Position numbers and translations under genes: made by a program. Below the pieces are notes generated by a model. It saw only the letters and a list, made by a program, of their open reading frames with translations. It was not told where the DNA came from and did no database searches. Shown piece after piece: positions 19,338 to 27,229 of a stretch of DNA of 64,000 nucleotides (position 1 is the stretch's first letter; each line of letters begins with the position of its first letter). The stretch is from Clostridiales bacterium (GTDB taxonomy: Bacteria > Bacillota > Clostridia > Saccharofermentanales > Saccharofermentanaceae): positions 34,991-98,990 of the forward strand of contig JAFWDK010000001.1 in assembly GCA_017513085.1 (NCBI GenBank), read 5' to 3'.

Positions 19338-20468
19338 ATGATACGTTTTAATGTTCCGCCGTATACCGGCAAAGAACTTGAATACATGAAAGAAGCTATC
19401 GCAAACCGTAAGATCTGCGGTGACGGGCCTTTTACCAAAAAATGCAGCGAATGGATCGAACAACGTTTTGGCACAAAGAAAGCGCTGCTAACAACCAGCG
19501 GTTCGACAGCCCTTGATATGGCAGCACTACTCTGTGATATTCGGCCGGGCGACGAAGTCATACTGCCGAGTTTTACTTTCTCCAGCACGGCGAACTCTTT
19601 CGTTTTGGCCGGGGCTAAACTCGTCTTTGTGGACATCCGTCCCGATACGATGAATATCGATGAAAACAAGATCGAAGAAGCGATTACTGAGAGAACTAAG
19701 GTGATCGCTCCGGTTCATTATGCCGGCGTAGCATGTGAAATGGATAAGATCATGGAAATCGCTCACAGATATCATTTGAAAGTCGTCGAAGATGCCGCGC
19801 AGGGCGTGATGAGTACTTATAAGGGCAAGGCTCTCGGAACAATCGGCGATTTCGGCTGTTTCTCCTTCCATGAAACGAAGAATTACTCCATGGGAGAAGG
19901 CGGAGCCATCCTCATCAATGATGAAGACTACATTGAAAAAGCGGAGATCCTTCGGGAAAAAGGAACGAACCGTTCAAGATTCTTCCGTGGTCAGGTCGAT
20001 AAATATACATGGGTCGATTTTGGAGACAGTTACCTGCCGAGCGATCTCAATGCCGCCTATCTGTGGGCACAGCTTGAGAAAGCAGACGAGATCAACGATA
20101 ACCGGCTCGAAACATGGAATGCATACTACAACGCTTTCCTGCCCCTGGCAGAGAGAGGTCTGATCGAATTGCCACATGTCCCTGCAGACTGCATTCATAA
20201 TGCCCATATGTTTTACATCAAGTGCAGATCTCTGGAGGAGAGAACCAGATTTATCAGCTACATGAAACAGAATGACATTCTCTGCGTGTTCCATTACGTT
20301 CCTCTTCACAGTGCACCTGCCGGGGAAAAGTTTGGAAGATTCAACGGAGTTGATCGGTATACAACATCTGAAAGCGATAAACTCGTCAGACTGCCGATGT
20401 ACTATAACATCGATAAAGAGGATCTGAGGAAAGTGATCAACTGCACATTAAACTTTTTCAAAGCTTAA
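19338..20468 (+). CDS. DegT/DnrJ/EryC1 sugar aminotransferase, WecE (RffA)-like
   Basis: I start at ATG 19338, with GGAAGGAG at 19323-19330; a longer frame from 19311 adds nine unlikely residues. The 376-residue PLP enzyme has TTSGSTALDMA at 52-62 and the Schiff-base Lys181 in FSFHETKNYSMGEGG, where the HETKN context is typical of WecE/RffA (dTDP-4-keto-6-deoxyglucose transaminase). It would make a dTDP- or UDP-4-amino-deoxy sugar from glutamate. No dTDP-rhamnose or fucosamine pathway enzymes are intact nearby; a decayed UDP-FucNAc remnant follows directly. Confidence 0.85.
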   Translation: MIRFNVPPYTGKELEYMKEAIANRKICGDGPFTKKCSEWIEQRFGTKKALLTTSGSTALDMAALLCDIRPGDEVILPSFTFSSTANSFVLAGAKLVFVDIRPDTMNIDENKIEEAITERTKVIAPVHYAGVACEMDKIMEIAHRYHLKVVEDAAQGVMSTYKGKALGTIGDFGCFSFHETKNYSMGEGGAILINDEDYIEKAEILREKGTNRSRFFRGQVDKYTWVDFGDSYLPSDLNAAYLWAQLEKADEINDNRLETWNAYYNAFLPLAERGLIELPHVPADCIHNAHMFYIKCRSLEERTRFISYMKQNDILCVFHYVPLHSAPAGEKFGRFNGVDRYTTSESDKLVRLPMYYNIDKEDLRKVINCTLNFFKA

Positions 20469-20522
20469 TGAACGATCAATGATGATTGTATTAACATAAG
20501 GATAAACTCATAGGAACTGCAG

Positions 20523-20799
20523 ATGTCTGCCTTTTCAAATAAAACGCTGATGATCACCGGAGGAACCAGCTCCTTCGGACATACAGCATTAAAACACTTT
20601 CTGACTACGGATATCGGGACTCGATACCAAAGGTCTTTTGCAGGCAGCCGATGTTGCAGCTGAAATGGTAAAGAACAAGAAGAACGACGGTGTGATCCTG
20701 GTAACGGATTATACGGATTTGAATGTTTTGGGGAAAGTTGTTAAAATCATTCAGTCTTATACCGGAGTTCTTGATAAAATGGTATGGCGTAAGTACTAG
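20523..20799 (+). pseudogene. Deletion remnant joining a CapE/FnlA-type 5' end to a CapG/FnlC-type 3' end
   Basis: ATG 20523 opens a frame reading MSAFSNKTLMITGGTSSFGH then TALKHFLTTDI, which is the N-terminus of a UDP-GlcNAc 4,6-dehydratase/epimerase (CapE/FnlA type, normally about 340 residues). It then loses sense and stops at 20661-20663. In another frame, 20608-20799 reads ISGLDTKGLLQAADVAAEM and ends VVKIIQSYTGVLDKMVWRKY before TAG, which closely resembles the C-terminus of non-hydrolysing UDP-GlcNAc 2-epimerases of the CapG/FnlC type. The junction falls near 20610-20620. These two genes normally flank capF/fnlB in UDP-L-FucNAc operons, so one deletion explains the scar. Confidence 0.72.
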
Positions 20800-20814
20800 C
20801 AGGAGGTTTAGCAA

Positions 20815-21477
20815 ATGTATAAGATCACCGATATGTACGATTTGGAATACAGTGTCGCAAAAGAGTATTTATCCCAATTTGAGTATCCCTGGGAGGCCCT
20901 TCCGGGCATCCGGGACCTGATCCTGGAACTGGGGGAGAATTTGGATCCGGAGGAATATGATGAAGTCGAACCCGGTGTTTGGGTGCATAAGACAGCGTAC
21001 GTTTATCCTTCTGCTTATTTAGGAGCACCTTGTATCGTCGGTCCGGAGAGCGAAGTACGCCATTGTGCTTTTATCCGCACATCCGCTCTGATCGGCAGAG
21101 GCTGTGTTGTCGGGAACAGCTGTGAGCTGAAGAACGTCATTCTGTTCGATAAATGTGAGGTTCCGCATTATAACTATGTCGGAGATTCGATCCTCGGCTA
21201 TCATGCCCATATGGGCGCCGGGTCGGTAACATCCAATGTTAAGTCAGACCGTAAGCTGGTCGTTGTCCATAATGGAGAGGAGAATATCGAGACCGGTCTT
21301 AAAAAGTTCGGCGCAATGCTTGGTGACAACTGTGAGATCGGCTGTAATTCCGTATTGAATCCAGGCACTGTCGTCGGCAGAGAATCAAGAGTATATCCGA
21401 CTTCTTGTGTACGTGGCGTCATCCCGGAAAAATCGATCTGGAAAGTTGACGGAACGATTGTTCCGATCAACGATTAA
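20815..21477 (+). CDS. Left-handed beta-helix acyl/nucleotidyltransferase-like protein
   Basis: The 220-residue protein carries hexapeptide-repeat features (VHKTAYVYPSAYLGAPCIVG, then HYNYVGDSILGYHAHMGAG and SVTSNVKSDRK). It resembles proteins often annotated as UDP-N-acetylglucosamine pyrophosphorylase-related, corresponding to the C-terminal acetyltransferase half of GlmU, but the N-terminal uridylyltransferase domain is absent (only about 60 residues precede the helix). A sugar or amino-sugar acetylation role is likely. AGGAGG lies 7 bases before ATG 20815. It follows the pseudogene remnant and may once have belonged to that operon, or it may acetylate the WecE-like product. Confidence 0.72.
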   Translation: MYKITDMYDLEYSVAKEYLSQFEYPWEALPGIRDLILELGENLDPEEYDEVEPGVWVHKTAYVYPSAYLGAPCIVGPESEVRHCAFIRTSALIGRGCVVGNSCELKNVILFDKCEVPHYNYVGDSILGYHAHMGAGSVTSNVKSDRKLVVVHNGEENIETGLKKFGAMLGDNCEIGCNSVLNPGTVVGRESRVYPTSCVRGVIPEKSIWKVDGTIVPIND

Positions 21478-21486
21478 CCTAACGCT

Positions 21487-21512
21487 AACCGGACAGCAAT
21501 GCCCGGTTTTAT
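21487..21512 (+). terminator. Rho-independent terminator
   Basis: AACCGG (21487-21492) pairs with CCGGTT (21503-21508), with an inner CA/TG extension around GCAA, followed by a T-rich tract. It lies 10 bases after the beta-helix gene. Confidence 0.8.
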
Positions 21513-21547
21513 ATTCCTGTAAAATGAAAATATTTTCTGAAAATCTA

Positions 21548-21578
21548 TTAAGTATTCTTCCATGATTTATTTTATAAT
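21548..21578 (+). promoter_or_regulatory. Putative promoter of ald
   Basis: A consensus -10 TATAAT sits at 21573-21578, 30 bases before the start codon; only a weak -35 (TTAAGT, 21548-21553) is visible. AAAAGGAG precedes the ATG. Confidence 0.5.
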
Positions 21579-21607
21579 TAGTTCGTGAAATAAAAGGAGA
21601 ATGAACC

Positions 21608-22720
21608 ATGATCGTAGGATGTGTAAAAGAGATCAAGAATCAGGAGCACCGTGTCGGCATTACGCCTGATAATGCTCGCGCATATGTGGACGGCGGCAAT
21701 ACTGTCTATATTGAAAAGAACGCCGGAGTAGGTTCCGGTTTTGCGAATACCGAATACATCGAAGCCGGCGCACAGATCCTGGATACAGCCGAGGAAGTCT
21801 GGGCAAAAGCAGACATGATCGTTAAGGTCAAAGAACCTCTTCCGCAGGAATTCAAGTATTTCCGCGAAGGTCTTATGATCTATACCTACTTCCATCTGGC
21901 AGCAGACGAGGAGTGTACCAAAGCACTCGTCGATTCCAAAGTAACTTCGATCGCTTACGAAACACTGCAGGAAAGAGACGGATCCCTGCCGCTGCTCGTT
22001 CCGATGTCCCAGATCGCCGGTCGTCTTTCTCTTCAGGAAGGTGCGAAGTATCTTGAGAAGAAATATGGCGGTGAAGGCGTCCTGTTAGCCGGTGTCCCCG
22101 GGACTCCGAAAGCAAACGTCGTTATCTTAGGTACTGGTACCGTCGGCTGCAATGCCTGCAAGCTGGCAGTCGGTATGGGCGCGAACGTCACAATCATCGG
22201 ACGGAACCTGCATAAGCTGGAAGTTCTGGATGATCAGTATCATTCTTCTATCCAGACGCTGTATTCCAGCGACTCCAATATCGAAAAAGCCTGCAAGGAA
22301 GCAGATCTTGTCATCGGTGCTGTTCTCGTACCCGGCGCTGCTGCTCCGAAGCTCTTCAAGAAGCGTTATCTGAAGGAAATGAAACCGGGCTCTGTCTTCG
22401 TCGATGTTTCGATCGACCAGGGCGGCTGCGGCGAAAGCTCCAGAGTCACATCGCATGATGATCCGATCTACATCGAAGACGGCGTCATTCATTACTGTGT
22501 AGGCAATATGCCCGGCGCTGTCCCGCGCACTTCCACGATCGCTCTTACCAATGCGACCGTCAAATACGGTCTGCAGGTCGCTAACAAAGGTCTGAAGAAA
22601 GCGTGTGAAGAGAACGATGTCATCTACTCTGCGATCAACACTTTTGACGGCAAAGTTACCTTCAAGGGTGTTGCGGACGCATTCGGAATGGATTGCAGCG
22701 ATATCCGCGGCATGTTGTAG
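21608..22720 (+). CDS. ald: Alanine dehydrogenase
   Basis: The 370-residue length is that of the family. It begins MIVGCVKEIKNQEHRVGITP, with the usual pyruvate-binding Arg/Lys region, and shows the NAD-binding VILGTGTVGCNACKLAVGMG near residue 174 and SVFVDVSIDQGGC near 262. It interconverts alanine and pyruvate with NAD and ammonia, for alanine use or nitrogen disposal in the cytoplasm. It has its own promoter and terminator, so it is monocistronic. A small out-of-frame ATG overlaps the ribosome binding site but is not a competing gene. Confidence 0.95.
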   Translation: MIVGCVKEIKNQEHRVGITPDNARAYVDGGNTVYIEKNAGVGSGFANTEYIEAGAQILDTAEEVWAKADMIVKVKEPLPQEFKYFREGLMIYTYFHLAADEECTKALVDSKVTSIAYETLQERDGSLPLLVPMSQIAGRLSLQEGAKYLEKKYGGEGVLLAGVPGTPKANVVILGTGTVGCNACKLAVGMGANVTIIGRNLHKLEVLDDQYHSSIQTLYSSDSNIEKACKEADLVIGAVLVPGAAAPKLFKKRYLKEMKPGSVFVDVSIDQGGCGESSRVTSHDDPIYIEDGVIHYCVGNMPGAVPRTSTIALTNATVKYGLQVANKGLKKACEENDVIYSAINTFDGKVTFKGVADAFGMDCSDIRGML

Positions 22721-22738
22721 GATAGAAAATGAAATGAG

Positions 22739-22769
22739 GAGGATCGCAGAAATGTGCGGTCCTCTTTTT
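22739..22769 (+). terminator. Rho-independent terminator of ald
   Basis: A 10-bp stem GAGGATCGCA with TGCGGTCCTC (one T-G wobble), a 6-base loop and five T residues. Confidence 0.9.
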
Positions 22770-22867
22770 CATTAAGAGAACTGATATGCGTGTTAAGAGT
22801 TTTTATTGCATGGAAAAAAAGAGATTTTTATAATGATAAAGGTGGATTTAAAAGGGAGACCATTACA

Positions 22868-23440
22868 ATGGAAAAGTTTTTAGTTGAGATTTCAGCCCGT
22901 CACGTTCATCTTTGCCAGAAGACCGTGGACGTTCTGTTTGGCGAAGGCCATCAGTTGACTCCGATCAAGGATCTGTCCCAGCCCGGACAGTTCGCCTGCG
23001 AAGAAAAGGTCACCGTCGTCGGCCCAAGAGGCAAACTTACCTGCCGTATCTTAGGCCCGACCAGAAAAGAAGACCAGATCGAAGTTTCGCTGACTGAAGC
23101 GAGACAGCTGGGTATTGAAGCTTTGATCCGTGAATCCGGCCATTTGGACGGCACAAACGGCTGCATGGTCGAAGGGCCCTGCGGCTCTGTTGAGCTCGCA
23201 AAAGGCGTGATCGCCGCGAAGCGCCACATCCATATGGAACCGAAAGACGGAGAATACTACGGTGTCAGCAACGGCGATATCGTCGCTGTCCGCATTCAGA
23301 CACCGGAAAGAAGCATCGTATTTGACGACACCGTCGTCCGTATCAATGAGAATTATCGTCTGGCCATGCATATCGATACCGATGAGGCGAATGCGGCCGG
23401 TTTAAAGGGTAATGGAGAAGGAGAGTTGATTAAACTATGA
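22868..23440 (+). CDS. pduL: PduL-type phosphate acyltransferase
   Basis: I start at ATG 22868 (AAGGGAGA upstream), giving 190 residues; a longer frame would run through the ald terminator. The two zinc-binding histidine motifs of PduL are visible: RHVHL at 11-15 and KRHIHM at 118-123. It exchanges acyl-CoA and acyl phosphate. There are no microcompartment shell genes and no encapsulation peptide at the N-terminus, so this is probably the housekeeping acetyl-CoA/acetyl phosphate enzyme standing in for Pta. It overlaps nagB by ATGA, linking it to amino-sugar catabolism and acetate formation. Confidence 0.9.
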   Translation: MEKFLVEISARHVHLCQKTVDVLFGEGHQLTPIKDLSQPGQFACEEKVTVVGPRGKLTCRILGPTRKEDQIEVSLTEARQLGIEALIRESGHLDGTNGCMVEGPCGSVELAKGVIAAKRHIHMEPKDGEYYGVSNGDIVAVRIQTPERSIVFDDTVVRINENYRLAMHIDTDEANAAGLKGNGEGELIKL

Positions 23441-24162
23441 AAATTATCCGCGTTAAAGATTACGAAGAAGCATCCCAGAAAGCCTATGAAGTGATGAAAG
23501 AATTCATCAAACCGGGCGCTGTTTTAGGTCTGGCTACCGGCAGCACACCTTTAGGTCTGTATGCCCTGATGGTCAAGGATCACGAAGAAAACGGCACAGA
23601 CTACACCAACATCCGCACATTCAATCTGGATGAGTATGTCGGTCTGCCGCTGCATCACCGTGAATCCTACTATTCCTTCATGCATACCAACCTTTTCAAT
23701 AAGATCGGTATCCCGGAAGAGAATACCCACGTTCCCGGAGGCTTAGGCGATCTCGAAGCCAACTGCAAGGCATACGATGAAATGCTGGCGAAGGAATCTG
23801 TCGATATCCAGCTGCTCGGCATCGGCGCTGACGGCCATATCGGCTTCAACGAACCGGGCACACCGTTCAATCTCGGAACCCATGTCACTGATCTGACAGA
23901 ACAGACACGTAAGGACAACCAGCGTTTCTTCAACGATCTCGGCGAAGAAACACCGACACAGGCTGTTACCATGGGTCCGGCTACGATCATGGCTGCCAAG
24001 AACGTTCTTCTGATCGCGACAGGCGAAAACAAAGCGGAAGCGATCAAGGGAATGATCGAAGGTCCGGTCAGCGAGGAATGCCAGGCATCCCTGTTGCAGA
24101 ACCATCCCAGCTGCACAGTCATCATCGATGAGGGTGCGGGCAAATTACTGGAGAATCACTAG
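23437..24162 (+). CDS. nagB: Glucosamine-6-phosphate deaminase
   Basis: The 241-residue protein shows LGLATGSTPLGLY near 30-42 (phosphate loop), FNLDEYVGL at 62-70 with catalytic Asp, and GIGADGHIGFNEPGTPF near 128. It converts glucosamine-6-phosphate to fructose-6-phosphate plus ammonia. It is slightly shorter than the E. coli enzyme (266), lacking the allosteric C-terminal tail as in Bacillus-type NagB. It is coupled to pduL through an ATGA overlap. Confidence 0.95.
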   Translation: MKIIRVKDYEEASQKAYEVMKEFIKPGAVLGLATGSTPLGLYALMVKDHEENGTDYTNIRTFNLDEYVGLPLHHRESYYSFMHTNLFNKIGIPEENTHVPGGLGDLEANCKAYDEMLAKESVDIQLLGIGADGHIGFNEPGTPFNLGTHVTDLTEQTRKDNQRFFNDLGEETPTQAVTMGPATIMAAKNVLLIATGENKAEAIKGMIEGPVSEECQASLLQNHPSCTVIIDEGAGKLLENH

Positions 24163-24199
24163 GAAGTTCTTATAATGAAGTCGAGGAGGTAGCTGACTT

Positions 24200-24505
24200 A
24201 TGAAGATCGTAAACAAAGCAGAATTTGAAGAAACCATCAAAGAAGGTGTGACTCTGGTCGACTTCTTCGCGACCTGGTGCGGACCGTGCAAGATGCTGGG
24301 TCCGGTACTTGAAGAGCTTTCCACAGAGATCCCGGACGTCAAATTCGTCAAAGTCGACGTCGATGACGAACCGGAACTCGCTGAAAAATACGGCATCATG
24401 TCGATCCCGAACGTCTTCCTGTTCAAGAACGGGGAGATCGCCGGCAGTTTCCTGGGACTTCAGTCCAAGGAAAACGTTAAAACTTTCATCGAAGAAAGAA
24501 AGTAA
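24200..24505 (+). CDS. trxA: Thioredoxin
   Basis: The 101-residue protein has the classical active site WCGPCK at 26-31 in DFFATWCGPCK and the cis-Pro loop MSIPNVFLF near 71-79. It reduces disulfides in the cytoplasm. GAGGAGGTAG precedes the start. It lies 37 bases after nagB, probably as the last gene of the pduL-nagB-trxA unit, before a terminator. Confidence 0.95.
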   Translation: MKIVNKAEFEETIKEGVTLVDFFATWCGPCKMLGPVLEELSTEIPDVKFVKVDVDDEPELAEKYGIMSIPNVFLFKNGEIAGSFLGLQSKENVKTFIEERK

Positions 24506-24525
24506 ACGTATATCACAAACAAGCG

Positions 24526-24550
24526 AAACCCGGCATATGACGGGTTTTTC
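24526..24550 (+). terminator. Rho-independent terminator after trxA
   Basis: AAACCCG pairs with CGGGTTT around an 8-base loop, followed by further T residues. Confidence 0.88.
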
Positions 24551-24614
24551 TTTGACCCGGTTGTCGAAAACATCTCGAAGTAAATACATGATCAGTTCAT
24601 TCTGAAAAAGGCTA

Positions 24615-24620
24615 TATAAT
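24615..24620 (+). promoter_or_regulatory. Putative -10 of the lipoprotein nucleotidase gene
   Basis: TATAAT lies 25 bases before the start codon. No good -35 is seen at the expected distance, so the call rests on the -10 alone. Confidence 0.45.
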
Positions 24621-24644
24621 AAAAGACGATAAAGAGGTCCAAGT

Positions 24645-26330
24645 ATGAAAAAGATAATTCTTTTATTGACGCTCATCCTGCTGGTTTTGACTGCAGGATG
24701 CAGTACACAGAAAAAAGAAGAGAACACTCCGGAGCCTGAAAAGACCGTAGCTGAGCGTACGGACGATATCTATATCTTCTACACCAGTGATGTTCACTGC
24801 GGCTTCGAAGAGAACCTGACCCTTGCCAGTGTCAAATCCCTGGTCGATGAGACAAAAGCCGAACATGAATTCGTATCCCTGGTCGATATCGGTGATTATC
24901 TTCAGGGCGGCACATTAGGTTCACTTTCAAAAGGCAAGCTGTGCATCGATCTGATGAATAAGACGGGCTACGATATCGCGACTGTCGGTAACCACGAATT
25001 CGATTACGGCATGGAAGAACTGGCGAAGCGGTTTGCGGAAGCGGATTTTGATATCGTTGCTTCCAACGTCATCTACTCCGGCAGCGGAAAGAACATCTTC
25101 GCGGATATTCCGGAATATGTCATTAAAGACTACGGAGGGACGAAAATCGCTTTCCTTGGTATCCTGACCCCTCAAAGCATCCTCCAGTCCACTCCGAAAT
25201 ATTTCATGGAAAACGGTGAATTCGTCTATGATTTCTATTCCGGCAGCAACGGCGAAGATCTCTACGCAAAGGTACAGTCTCTGGTCGATGAGGCCAGGGA
25301 ACAGGGTGCGGAATATGTCATTGCGCTTGCTCACCTGGGCTCAGAAGCAGACACAGTTCCGTATGACTCGATCTCGCTGATCTCCCACACGACCGGGATC
25401 GACGTTGTCCTGGACGGTCATTCCCATTCTGTGATCATTGGCGATCCCTATCCCAATAAGAACGGCGAGGATGTCATCCTTTCCTCAGTCGGCACAAAAC
25501 TTCAGGCACTGGGCGAGCTGATCATTGAGAAAGACGGAACGATCACGACCATGCATATCGACCACTATGACAAACAGGACGAAACGATCCTTGAGAGTCT
25601 GGCTGCCGCCAATGCGGAAGCCGAAACAGTCCTTGGCGAGAAGATCTGTGATCTGGACTTTGACCTGACGATCAAGGATGAAGAAGGTATCCGGATGGTA
25701 CGCGCAAGAGAAACGACTGCCGGTGATTTCGTGGCAGATGCAGTCCGCTCCGTCATGGGAACAGACATCGCTATGATAAACGGGGGCGGTGTCCGTAATA
25801 CGATCGCAGCCGGCGAAGTCACCGTCGGTGATCTTCTGGAAGTCATGCCTTTCCAGAATACGATCGCTTCTGTAAGGGCGACCGGTCAGCAGATCCTGGA
25901 TGCGCTTGAATTCTCCAGCCGGCAGACCGAGGCTTTATATAAACTTGACGGAAATGCCGTTGGTGAGAACGGCGGTTTCCTGCAGGTCTCGGGATTGAAA
26001 TATACGATCGACACATCCGTCGAATCACAGGTGACTGTCGATGAGAATGGAATGTTCAATGGATATTCCGGAGACAGCAGAAGGGTTACGGATGTCATGG
26101 TCCTGAAAGACGGGGAGTATATTCCGATCGATCCGGAGGCATATTATACTGTCGGCAGCTCTTCCTATATCCTGCTCGACAGCGGTGACGGAAATTCCGC
26201 CTTTGCGGAAGCGGAGGTCCTTTCGAACCTGGGTATTCTGGATATCGATGTATTGATGCAGTATCTGGAAGAACAGGGCGGCTTCGCGGAAAGCTACCGC
26301 GAGACGGAAGGCAGGATCACTGTAAAATAA
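24645..26330 (+). CDS. Lipoprotein 5'-nucleotidase / UshA-like metallophosphatase
   Basis: The 561-residue protein opens with a lipoprotein signal (MKKIILLLTLILLVLTAGCS, lipobox Cys19), so it is anchored on the outer face of the membrane. The metallophosphoesterase domain shows TSDVHCG near 47-53, DIGDYLQGG, TVGNHEFDYGME and later GHSHS for metal binding. The C-terminal 5'-nucleotidase domain includes NGGGVRNTIAAG and GDLLEVMPFQNTI. It likely hydrolyses extracellular nucleotides to nucleosides for salvage. It stands alone between two terminators. Confidence 0.9.
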   Translation: MKKIILLLTLILLVLTAGCSTQKKEENTPEPEKTVAERTDDIYIFYTSDVHCGFEENLTLASVKSLVDETKAEHEFVSLVDIGDYLQGGTLGSLSKGKLCIDLMNKTGYDIATVGNHEFDYGMEELAKRFAEADFDIVASNVIYSGSGKNIFADIPEYVIKDYGGTKIAFLGILTPQSILQSTPKYFMENGEFVYDFYSGSNGEDLYAKVQSLVDEAREQGAEYVIALAHLGSEADTVPYDSISLISHTTGIDVVLDGHSHSVIIGDPYPNKNGEDVILSSVGTKLQALGELIIEKDGTITTMHIDHYDKQDETILESLAAANAEAETVLGEKICDLDFDLTIKDEEGIRMVRARETTAGDFVADAVRSVMGTDIAMINGGGVRNTIAAGEVTVGDLLEVMPFQNTIASVRATGQQILDALEFSSRQTEALYKLDGNAVGENGGFLQVSGLKYTIDTSVESQVTVDENGMFNGYSGDSRRVTDVMVLKDGEYIPIDPEAYYTVGSSSYILLDSGDGNSAFAEAEVLSNLGILDIDVLMQYLEEQGGFAESYRETEGRITVK

Positions 26331-26350
26331 GTGAAATAAATCAGAAAACA

Positions 26351-26388
26351 AAAGCCAAGGCTGCTATAAACAATTGCCTTGGCTTTTT
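26351..26388. terminator. Bidirectional terminator
   Basis: AAAGCCAAGG (26351-26360) pairs with CCTTGGCTTT (26377-26386), with T residues after it on the + strand and A residues before it. It separates the nucleotidase gene from the convergent membrane protein gene. Confidence 0.88.
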
Positions 26389-26414
26389 TATGTCTTGTTA
26401 TAAAGATGAAACAG

Positions 26415-26999
26415 CTATCTCTTCGATATGGTGTTCAGTAATAATCCCATCCCGTAATTCAGAAGAAGCAGGAAGACAAAGATGACCATCCCTATCGGCA
26501 GTCCCCAGGTAACGAATCCGTACCAGTCATTTCCCTGCCGTCCGTTCAGGATGATGTTTCCGAGATAGCCGCAGCCGTAGATAAATAGCGGAAGGACCGC
26601 AAGGATCAGCTCACTTCTGCTGAGCTTCTGTTCTCCGAGGAAGATCTCCTCAAAAAGACACAACAGCGGAACGGCGAGATGAAACCAGAAATTCGGTCCG
26701 ACATATAAGATCGAATAACCGAACATCGGTCCCAGGAACAAGGCGGTTACGAGAAAAGTAATCATCAGCGCGAGGCAGGCGGAGAATTTCAGGACTGCGC
26801 TGAAATGCGAATTACGGAACAGCAGCCAGCAGATCGCGGCGAACGCGGCCAGTAGATTGGAGAGAACAGTGAAATAGCGTAAGCTCCAGATCCCTCTTGC
26901 GGAAAAGGAGCCGCCTCCGTTGAATACCATATTCAGCCATGACCAGAGGATGATGACGGCCAGAAAGAGATTCAGAATGATTTTTACCATATGCTTCAT
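26415..26999 (-). CDS. Integral membrane protein, Pr6Pr-like
   Basis: The 194-residue protein consists almost wholly of hydrophobic segments, about six by eye. The pattern RYFTVLSNLLAAFAAICW, then NFWFHLAVPLLCLFEE and a final TWGLPIGMVIFVFLLLLNYG is like Pr6Pr-type membrane proteins (six helices with an SN and an H-x3-P motif). Function is unknown. It is divergent from the pot regulator gene, and the distal operator-like palindrome at 27096-27114 lies between them, so shared control is possible. No clear ribosome binding site is seen. Confidence 0.6.
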   Translation of the reverse strand: MKHMVKIILNLFLAVIILWSWLNMVFNGGGSFSARGIWSLRYFTVLSNLLAAFAAICWLLFRNSHFSAVLKFSACLALMITFLVTALFLGPMFGYSILYVGPNFWFHLAVPLLCLFEEIFLGEQKLSRSELILAVLPLFIYGCGYLGNIILNGRQGNDWYGFVTWGLPIGMVIFVFLLLLNYGMGLLLNTISKR

Positions 27000-27095
27000 G
27001 TTTTTAGTATATACAATCCGCAGATCGAAATGCGCAGAATACTTTCTTCAGAATGGTGTGTCAAGCGGTTTGCAAAAACATATTCATACAATCGC

Positions 27096-27114
27096 TGTTT
27101 ACTGTAAGTAAACA
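27096..27114. promoter_or_regulatory. Operator-like palindrome 1 (GTTTA-N7-TAAAC)
   Basis: TGTTTACTGTAAGTAAACA is a perfect inverted repeat with 7-base arms and a 5-base centre. Its GTTTA-N7-TAAAC pattern recurs exactly 101 bases downstream. It lies upstream of the pot promoter -35. It is a likely binding site for the XRE-cupin regulator encoded next door. Confidence 0.65.
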
Positions 27115-27140
27115 AATTCTTTATTTTTATGAAATTTTTG

Positions 27141-27168
27141 TTGCAATGCTTCGATTTTACAGTATTAT
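27141..27168 (+). promoter_or_regulatory. Putative promoter of the XRE-potABCD operon
   Basis: TTGCAA at 27141-27146 and TATTAT at 27163-27168 are separated by 16 bases, in an AT-rich stretch 60-90 bases before the regulator start. A further inverted repeat, GTCAT-N7-ATGAC at 27176-27192, sits near the expected transcription start. Confidence 0.6.
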
Positions 27169-27196
27169 ATTAATGGTCATATAAAACATGACAAAA

Positions 27197-27215
27197 AGTT
27201 TAGTAAAAATAAACT
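27197..27215. promoter_or_regulatory. Operator-like palindrome 2 (GTTTA-N7-TAAAC)
   Basis: AGTTTAGTAAAAATAAACT is a perfect inverted repeat with 6-base arms. It has the same half-sites and spacing as the palindrome at 27096-27114. It lies between the putative transcription start and the ribosome binding site, where a bound repressor would block the operon. Confidence 0.65.
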
Positions 27216-27229
27216 AGAAGGGAGTTGCG

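Noticed and set aside
22754..22867. N-terminal extension of PduL (possible microcompartment targeting peptide)
   Set aside because: It would be translated from inside the ald terminator hairpin. A good ribosome binding site precedes ATG 22868, and no shell genes are present.
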